From Pseudofabraea citricarpa (taxonomy: Eukaryota > Ascomycota > Leotiomycetes > Helotiales > Dermateaceae): a stretch of DNA of 64,000 nt. Shown piece after piece: positions 57,597 to 64,000 of this stretch. Each line of letters begins with the position of its first letter. Within the stretch, counting starts at the first letter, position 1. The stretch spans positions 620,001-684,000 of the forward strand of contig JAPWGK010000020.1 of assembly GCA_029641185.1 (NCBI GenBank). The letters run 5' to 3'. The notes under the pieces were generated by a model. That model was not told the origin of the DNA and searched no databases. It saw nothing but the letters and a program-made list of their open reading frames with translations. A program made the translations under genes and the position numbers.

Positions 57597-60500
57597 ATGG
57601 AACACCATCCGATTTCTCAATCTACTGGCGCCAGAAGCCGACTCATAATCGCCATTGACTCCGGAACAACAAGAGCGGAAGTTGCCTTTGCAGCTGTCAG
57701 CTCCTCGGATGAAGGCCTTCGTGCACCTCCGGTAGTTGAACAGTTCTTCGATTTTGCAGGAACCCACGAAGATTGCAATCGATGTCCAATCACTGCGCTC
57801 TACTATGAGCTGACTAGCAAGCTACCGATTACTGGGCAGACATTAAAAGCCATTCTGGACCATGCCAAGCCTGGAAGCTTTGATGTTGAACGATACTTCA
57901 GGCTGCATAAGTTACTCTGGCATGATCCTGCTGACCCTGTCACTCAAGAAATACGGAGTCAGATACTGCCAAGGCTCAAGAAAATGGGAATGGAACCCGA
58001 AGATCTGTTGACAGATTGGGTCCAACTTATGTACATGGAGCTGATCAAAGTCGGCGACGACAACACAACAAAACTTGCAAAGCGCTTTAACTTGGAGGAT
58101 TTTGACATCGAAATTGTCGTAGCAGTCCCTCCAGGACGGTCGGTAATTGCACACGAGACGGTTCGCAATGCCTTTGCACAAGAGCCAATAGGCATTCATC
58201 AGGTGTTCCTTGTCTCTGAGCCAGAGGCATTGTTTCGGTCGTGGGTCGAAGACAACCAAGGCCACCAAAGCCACCATGCGTGGAAGGTAAGAATGTATAC
58301 TCAATTCAAATTCCACGCCAAGCTAAGATTTTACAATAGATTGGAGGAACTTATTTGGTCTTAGATGGAGGAGGTGGAACCGGAGTAAGTCATTCGAAGT
58401 TCTAAGGCTCTGAAATAATTCCTACTTAATCTCGAAGTGTCTGGTTCGGTATCGTCTTGTTAGCACCTCTCCTCCGAAATTCGAGCAAGAGTTTGCAAGC
58501 GAAAGTAAGCGTTCTTTCTGGTGCTGATATCATCAGCTAAAAGATTCTAGGCATTAACTGTGGAGCGGAAACAATTTCGAATTCTTTCGAAAAATTGGTT
58601 GATTCAAAAGTCCCTAGGAACTTTCCCAACCGGAAATTTGCAAAAGACGAAGCAAGGCGCAGTTTTGATACTAATGTGAAACTGACCTTTGGAAGTAGTG
58701 CCATACGACTTCCATATATCACAGAAATAGGCAGTAAACCAGAGACTATGAGAGTGACATTCTCATTGTATGTATTGCAGTACTTTTTTGGGAAGCTCTC
58801 TAACATTGCCAAGTGAGGAGATAGAAATGTGCTTTCACCAATGCATATCCAAGCTCATTGCTGGGATACAGCGTCAATTGGACAAAGGAGGAAAAGTGGA
58901 TGTATAAATTCCAAGTATCTCCTATTCAATTGGTATCTCATTTAACGAAATTATAGTTTCTGGTTTTGGGAGGCGGGTTATGCCAGAACGACTACGTACA
59001 AAAGAGGCTTTCAAGGAATTTCGGTTCGATTACTATTCGTCAGCTACCAGCTAAGTAAGCTAGCACACAATTTAACCAGAGACTATAGTTCATTAAAGTT
59101 GTCAACATTAATCCAGTTTCAAGCTAACACGACAGTAGCAAAGGGCATGTTGCCAAAGGTGCAGTACTCACTCGATTACATGAGCCTTTTGTTCAAAGCC
59201 GAAGGGTAAAGCATAGCAAAGCTGTGCTAACAAGGTACAAACTCAACACCTTTTCTAACCTCAATAAATCACCCCTTGGGCCACATCTCGATCTGGTAAC
59301 AGATGACCACGATAAACAGATTTATTTTTTTGCAGTAGACTGGCTCACAAAGAAAGTCGGTAGCTATTCCAAATCTTTTGATGGCTCATCTAAATAAGGT
59401 TTCACAGGGCGATATGGTGAACGAAACCCACGAAGTCGCTACAGAATCTGGGTACGAAACAGCCCGGCGCCGGACCTTCACTGGCTCCGATTTGGAGTTT
59501 TGTGACACTATACTAAGTACAGATTTCCACCCAGGGACTGATGAATGGACTGCCTTGCGATCCGATGGAACCTTTGTCGACAAGTTTGGTGCAGAGCGTG
59601 AGTTGATCTATACATGCTAATAATATGTGCTCTGATTAACTTTAACAGTGGGCAAAGCGATATCCGAGGAGAAAATCACGTGGACTCCAAGTAGTTTACT
59701 CTCATTAGATTCCCTTCAAAGAGGGGTTTCTCACGGGGTCTCTTATAAAATTCTTCGCTACTCAATCCAGATGAAAATCAGCGATGTTGCAACGGATTAC
59801 TGGATCAAGGCCTGGGATTGCCCGAAAGCAAAAGGAGCAGAAAAAAGGTCATACGAAACCCGAGTAGCAAGACGAGAAGCCCTTTTTGGTCCAAAGGTAT
59901 CTCAGAACCTAGCGACAAGCTTAGGATTTGACCCAGAGCCAAGGCAAATTAATTCGGTCCTGCCAGCAGCCACGCATCCATCTAGCCCCCCTTTACCTGA
60001 CTCCGAAGAAGATTTGACATCACTACCGGCCGAAAATCCCGAAATAGAAGCAAATGAGCCATTCTTACGTGGTCGATTCCATACTGAGGCCAATACAAAC
60101 CCAGCAGATACCGAGTCCCTCAGACAAGATCACGTCAAGCTACTTCAAAAATCTTTAAGACGAGCAATTGATAATGGAATCAGTAATAAGTGCTATGTCT
60201 TGGGTCTTAGATACACTCGCCAGGGAAAGGCGCAACAAATAGCAATTGATATTGAGCAGGCCGTATATTGCACGTTCCAAAATGAGATGGAAACAAGCTT
60301 GTTGGATGAAGCCGCCTACAAAAAACAGATCAGAACCTTAGCAATTTATCTTAAAAGCTATGGACCGTTGAGCGAGGGAATTCTCGGCGGGTCGTTGAGC
60401 TCTGATTACTTGGCCACCCTAACAAAAGAAAAGGCAGAAGAGATAGAACTATCAGACCTTGCTCAGAATGGTGATCCACCAAACGCCCCTAGTTCGTCAA

Positions 60501-61292
60501 CAAGCAGTAGCCTAGACAGTACCCAGTCTACTAGATCAACTCTAGGTCCACAACTTCCACAGGTTTTGTGTAGAAAGCGAGCAGCTTCAAGAGATCTAGA
60601 CGGCCCACAATCCATCTCAATTGCTTCGAGGAAGGTAGTTCGTCCACCAGAGGGGCAAAGAACAGACAACGCCAGAGAGTACAGTCTTGGGGCCCCACGT
60701 AATAAGGGAGGTGAGGCACCTGAATATCATAAATATAATCAAGGAGCTAATATTATACAGGCTGTTGGACATGTTTGTTCCGCAAGAAGAAGTGCACAGA
60801 AAACAAACCGATTTGCCGAGATTGTTCCTTGATGGGTCTCCAATGCGAGTATGGTCGTCCTTCCTGGTGGTATGATGATGAGCTCAAGGCTCGCCAGAGA
60901 CAGATCAACTCCACTATAATAAGAGCATACAAAACCAGAGCCAATTCTAAGAAAATTCCCACCCCAAGTCGCATAAATCCAACATGTGAGTTCGTTCAAA
61001 ATTTTATTCGTTGTTATAAACACCACTAATAATTCGCCGGAAAGCTACCTCCAAATACCCGGCTCAAAAAACATCGGCAAATGAGCCTCCAACTCAAATG
61101 GGCCAGTGGGTTCCCATCAATCAGCCAGATCTTCATGCTTTGTCAGCTTCATCTAGATGGATTGAGAATAGCGTTGAAGTAGACGTTTACGCGGCTTCGT
61201 CGGTAGAGCCATCCCATCCTGATAAAACCCAGCTTGATTTCGAAATGGAACGGCGAGCGACTATGGCCGACAGAAGCAAAAATTGCCCGTAA
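57597..61292 (+). CDS. Fusion protein: Hsp70-like ATPase, TFIIS central-like domain and Zn2Cys6 cluster
   Basis: Eleven exons: 57597-58286, 58340-58384, 58438-58504, 58551-58767, 58814-58901, 58957-59054, 59139-59355, 59408-59597, 59649-60710, 60761-60985, 61045-61292. Together they are 3147 bp, open throughout, 1048 aa. Part 1 (1 to about 590) is a fungal Hsp70-like ATPase with phosphate-1 AIDSGTTRAE (from 19), phosphate-2 LVLDGGGGTG and the adenosine motif FLVLGGGLCQNDYVQKRL. Part 2 (about 698-805) matches the TFIIS central fold: an IEQAVYCTFQNEM helix, YKKQIRTLAIYLKS, LSEGILGGSLSSDYLATLT and the EKAEE helix. Part 3 (893-920) is a complete Zn2Cys6 cluster, C-x2-C-x6-C-x6-C-x2-C-x6-C, with the usual basic core FRKKKC and following PSWW linker. 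The intron at 60711-60760 (GTGAGG donor, ATACAG acceptor) makes the last fusion. No ATG upstream of the cluster would start it as a separate gene. Confidence 0.75.
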
Positions 61293-62490
61293 ATACAACA
61301 AGCTGAAGGTCTAATTTAGATTGGAAAGGATAGTTGGAAAAACCTGTTTAGCGTTATGGTCAAATTGTAGGGTTTTTACGATTTAATCACACTTAGTTTA
61401 CCTGATAATTGAGCAATACTTAGAAGGCTGAACGATATTACGGCGCTTCCAATTAGTTCCAGTTCAGCTTGCATGATATTATCCAGCTGCCTGCTACTCA
61501 AAGCACAACGTAATCTGTACCTCATATGGCACAGTTACGCTCGCAGCTCGCTCAAAAGCCGCCACTCCGATCAGGTTTCCTAACCCACAACCCGCTGCGC
61601 TCGCGATGGCACCGATACGCTGAGCCCGTGGATATTTTCTGACTCTGCCATTCCATGTAAGCGTTCTATACCTTCGCAGAATCTGTGTATGGTTTGTTAG
61701 CAACAAGATGAAGGAATAGGCCAAGCCGAGCCTGACTGGTATCAAAGCTCGCCGGAGCATGCGCGCGGCTCTTCGCCAGGGGTGGTCATCGCTCGTGCGA
61801 CGCAAAACCACATTGCTATTTCTTGCGCTGCAATTATTTTAACTCTACTGCGTAGAAAAGATTTGAAAACTAATATTATTATAGAGAGTATTTCTATAAT
61901 AACTCATGTATCAACTTCTTGACCCGATATCTTTACTCTTTAATTTAATATAATTGTAGCAAAATATTATGCTGTTACACGAGCACTGACCACCACTGGG
62001 GGTTGAATAATGTGCTTAGTAATGATGGCCTATGCGTCAGATGAAGAGTTTGCATCTGGCTATCACGATATTATATTATATCTATCATATAATTAAATGA
62101 TCAACCAATAAACCAATACGACTCTGTGTATACTTCATCATACCATTTCCTGACTAATCTCAACAGCGGCCGGGCGGCGGGCGGGTCAGGTGACCTTTCT
62201 CAGGGGTTGATATAATACTGAAGGCTAGGCCAGTGCCTCGCCTATGAACCTGCAGCTCTATTATAAAGTCTGCAGAGCCAACGGGAGCAATCGCACCTCG
62301 AACTTAGCTGGCCTGCGAAGAGATTCTCCCTAGACGAGAATATATATCTTTATTCTTCTCACCACCGGCACACTGTCACGTGTCGCATGTCACGTGCAAC
62401 ACGCAAGCATATATCAGCTAGCGATACCGTGTATGGCGGGTACCTATAGGTACCTATAGCGTTATACTAATTAGTATGTAAATTAATAAT

Positions 62491-62595
62491 AACTTCAAAT
62501 TCTAAACTTCAGATTTCAGACTCTAAACTTCAGATTCGTTTTCAGATTCGACTTCAGATTTCAGATTCTGAACTTCAGATTCTAAACTTCGTACC
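62491..62595. repeat. AACTTCAGATTCT-type tandem minisatellite
   Basis: About seven imperfect units combining AACTTCAGATT, TTCAGATTCG and CTAAACTTCAG, with unit length drifting around 12-14 bp. Confidence 0.85.
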
Positions 62596-62795
62596 AACGA
62601 GTTTCTCTTTTTAGAAAGCGTCAAACAAAGATCTGCTTTCCCAAGAGCTTATAATTAAACGAGCAAGTGATATTCTTGATTAAAAGTATCTGAATCCTTT
62701 AAATCTTATCTCTCGCATTTCAAAAGCTCAAAAAATAAACCCGAATAAGGTACCGAAGATTCCCAGATATATTATTGTGTGACTAGGTTTTATAG

Positions 62796-62888
62796 GTTAC
62801 CCGTGGCTTTTACGGGTAGGTTTTTTTTTTAAAAAAAATGGAGAAAACCTACCCATGGGGCCCTATGGGGCGGGTGGGTTATGGGTAC
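62796..62888. repeat. Nested palindromes around a T10A8 centre
   Basis: GGGTAGGTTTT (62814-62824) and AAAACCTACCC (62844-62854) are exact 11-bp inverted arms around a T-run/A-run centre. An outer ACCCGT...ACGGGT pair (62799-62816) and a CCATGGGGCCCTATGG block (62853-62868) add further symmetry. It may be a strong hairpin or the relic of a small palindromic element. Confidence 0.75.
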
Positions 62889-63091
62889 CTATGCCGAAGT
62901 CTACTTTAGACCCACCACGAACCTCGCTCGAACATCAACTACACATTCATTCGATCCGGCTTCACAAACCTCACAACCCTCACAGCCCTTCCAACCCTTC
63001 CGACTCCACACCCGCCAGCGCTCCTACCTAGTCAATTCCTCCCCCTCCTCTCCCTTCCCCTCCCTTCCCTCCTCCTCCGCTCTATCCCCAC

Positions 63092-63499
63092 TCAACTCTT
63101 AAAAACCACCTCGCGGCCGCCACTCAGCCTAACCACACCCTCCTTCTTCTTCAGCTGCTCCTGGGGATCTCTTGGTTCCCTATCGCGATTGATCCACTAC
63201 AAGGTATACACGTTAGCTAACCAACCCTCCCTCCATCTCTCCCTCCATCTCCCCCCCCCCTCTCTCTCGGCCTCTAACCAAAATACAAAACCAAAACCGA
63301 AAACCAGAAAAGGGAGACATACCAAGAGAGATAGTGCAGACATGACAGCGCCGGCAAGGAGGCCGACGACGAGGGGCGTGAGTTGGAACTGGCCATCGGC
63401 ATCGGTATCGCGAGGACCATCGCTACCATCGCTACCATCGCTACCGTCGCTACCGCGAGCCCGGAGATGCGAGAGCAGCTCGGAGAGGATCGTCGTCAT
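63092..63499 (-). CDS. Small single-pass membrane protein with Gly-Ser-Asp repeat
   Basis: Exons 63499-63323 and 63196-63092 give 93 aa; the ATG at 63499 is the only one in frame, the 126-bp intron has GTATGT donor and TTGTAG acceptor, and the second exon ends at TGA 63094-63092. A short helical N-terminus (MTTILSELLSHLRARG) is followed by four GSD units, coded by a microsatellite of GCTACC/GGTAGC type (about 63412-63452), one membrane helix (LTPLVVGLLAGAVMSALSLL) and a charged tail (EQLKKKEGVVRLSGGREVV). I do not recognise the family. Without the intron the frame would run on through low-complexity sequence, so the spliced form is preferred. Location in a membrane is inferred. Confidence 0.6.
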
Positions 63500-64000
63500 G
63501 GCCCGCCTTGTTTGTTTCTCATCGGCTGTTGGTAGGATGGAGAGGGCCAACTGGGAGGAAGCGAGGGTTGAGAGATAGAGAGGGAGCGAGGAAGAGAGAG
63601 TGACAGAGGAGGGAGAGGGAAGGAAGACTTGAGGTTGAGCTTGTCCAATCACGTCTTGTCTTGGCTCAACGGGCGCGATGGCGGGGATTGCGGACACTAG
63701 TACGATTCAGGAAGGTCGGGACGCCCAGGCTCGATCGACAGAGCTTCCCCATAATCTACGCAGTAGAAGATACCAACCCAACATAGAGTAGCAGATGCAA
63801 AGTAATAGGCTGTTCAATCACATCATTCAGAAGCACATCAGATTTGGAAAGTTCAGAAATTATTGACACCTCAATTCTTGTGCTAGAGGTTCTGCTGCTT
63901 GCTCTATGTAAGCTCAATTCAGCCCATGGTATTATTCATTCCGCATATTACTCATCCCCAAATGCAGTACCCGCCCAAACCCAGACCGTGTTACCATGCC
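63500..64000. other. Right-end flank
   Basis: Promoter side of the small membrane protein gene, then unremarkable AT-balanced DNA to the window edge. I see no gene. Confidence 0.5.

Larger units (their letters stand above)
61293..63091. other. AT-rich, repeat-bearing, gene-poor stretch
   Basis: 1.8 kb with high A+T from about 61.84 kb. A minus-strand frame at 61494-61811 has no supported ATG and no family signs. Two repeat structures are listed separately. The last 200 bp become C/T-rich toward the next gene. Confidence 0.6.

Noticed and set aside
59648..60832. Exon 9 of the fusion gene as a separate single-exon gene
   Set aside because: Its opening lacks an ATG (GTG only), and the intron at 59598-59648 joins it in phase to the Hsp70-like exons. 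Reading through past 60710 ends in an unconserved tail, whereas the 60711-60760 intron gives a complete Zn2Cys6 cluster.
61494..61811. 105-codon minus-strand frame with a hydrophobic segment
   Set aside because: The frame opens at GTG, the first ATG is internal, and no splice partner or family was found.

Overview
The window looks like nuclear DNA of a filamentous ascomycete (Pezizomycotina; the protein set would fit a leotiomycete, but I cannot fix the class). The evidence is short introns of roughly 45-140 bp with GTRNGT donors, CTAAC-type branch points and YAG acceptors; widely spaced genes on both strands; Zn2Cys6 regulators; fungal-only families (DUF2434-like, DUF6536-like, PalB, Fkh2); and TAGG/GTAC-rich intergenic DNA.

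Region 1-46 kb is mostly conserved housekeeping: the 3' end of an Fkh2-type forkhead gene (1-786), CLU1/TIF31 (1991-6117, minus), an unrecognised 869-aa nuclear-looking protein (6706-9315), a ferric reductase (12410-14414), a Yippee protein (15598-16037), a zinc-type alcohol dehydrogenase (18450-20033) converging on tRNA-splicing endonuclease subunit SEN15 (20079-20642), a DUF2434-like membrane protein (22115-23776), an SLC35F6-like transporter (24519-25954), a C2H2 regulator (29185-30824), the calpain-like PalB/RIM13 protease (32841-35690, minus), the SAM-domain RNA-binding protein VTS1 (38477-40447), and TFIIIC subunit TFC4 (41109-44568). Long gene-free stretches between them hold simple repeats. 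The most striking is an 18-unit spaced repeat at 16.6-17.8 kb.

Region 45-64 kb reads as accessory DNA: a secreted alpha/beta hydrolase, a DUF6536-like membrane protein, and a small module of a GFA-type zinc enzyme and an atypical short-chain dehydrogenase transcribed divergently, with a Zn2Cys6 regulator next to them. The shared GFA/SDR promoter carries three copies of one 20-bp motif, a candidate regulator-binding site. The regulator gene shows a reading-frame conflict.

The most unusual locus is 55.6-61.3 kb. A PHD-like zinc-finger gene (minus) is head to head with an 11-exon gene (plus) whose exons join in one open frame of 1048 codons. It encodes an Hsp70/actin-like ATPase, then a TFIIS central-like domain, then a complete Zn2Cys6 cluster near the C-terminus. 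I know of no described protein with this architecture. It and its divergent partner are the best candidate here for an undescribed chromatin or transcription-linked system. AT-rich, gene-poor DNA with palindromes follows, and then a small single-pass membrane protein gene (63092-63499).

All exon joins were worked out by hand from splice signals, frame and family resemblance. No database search was run.
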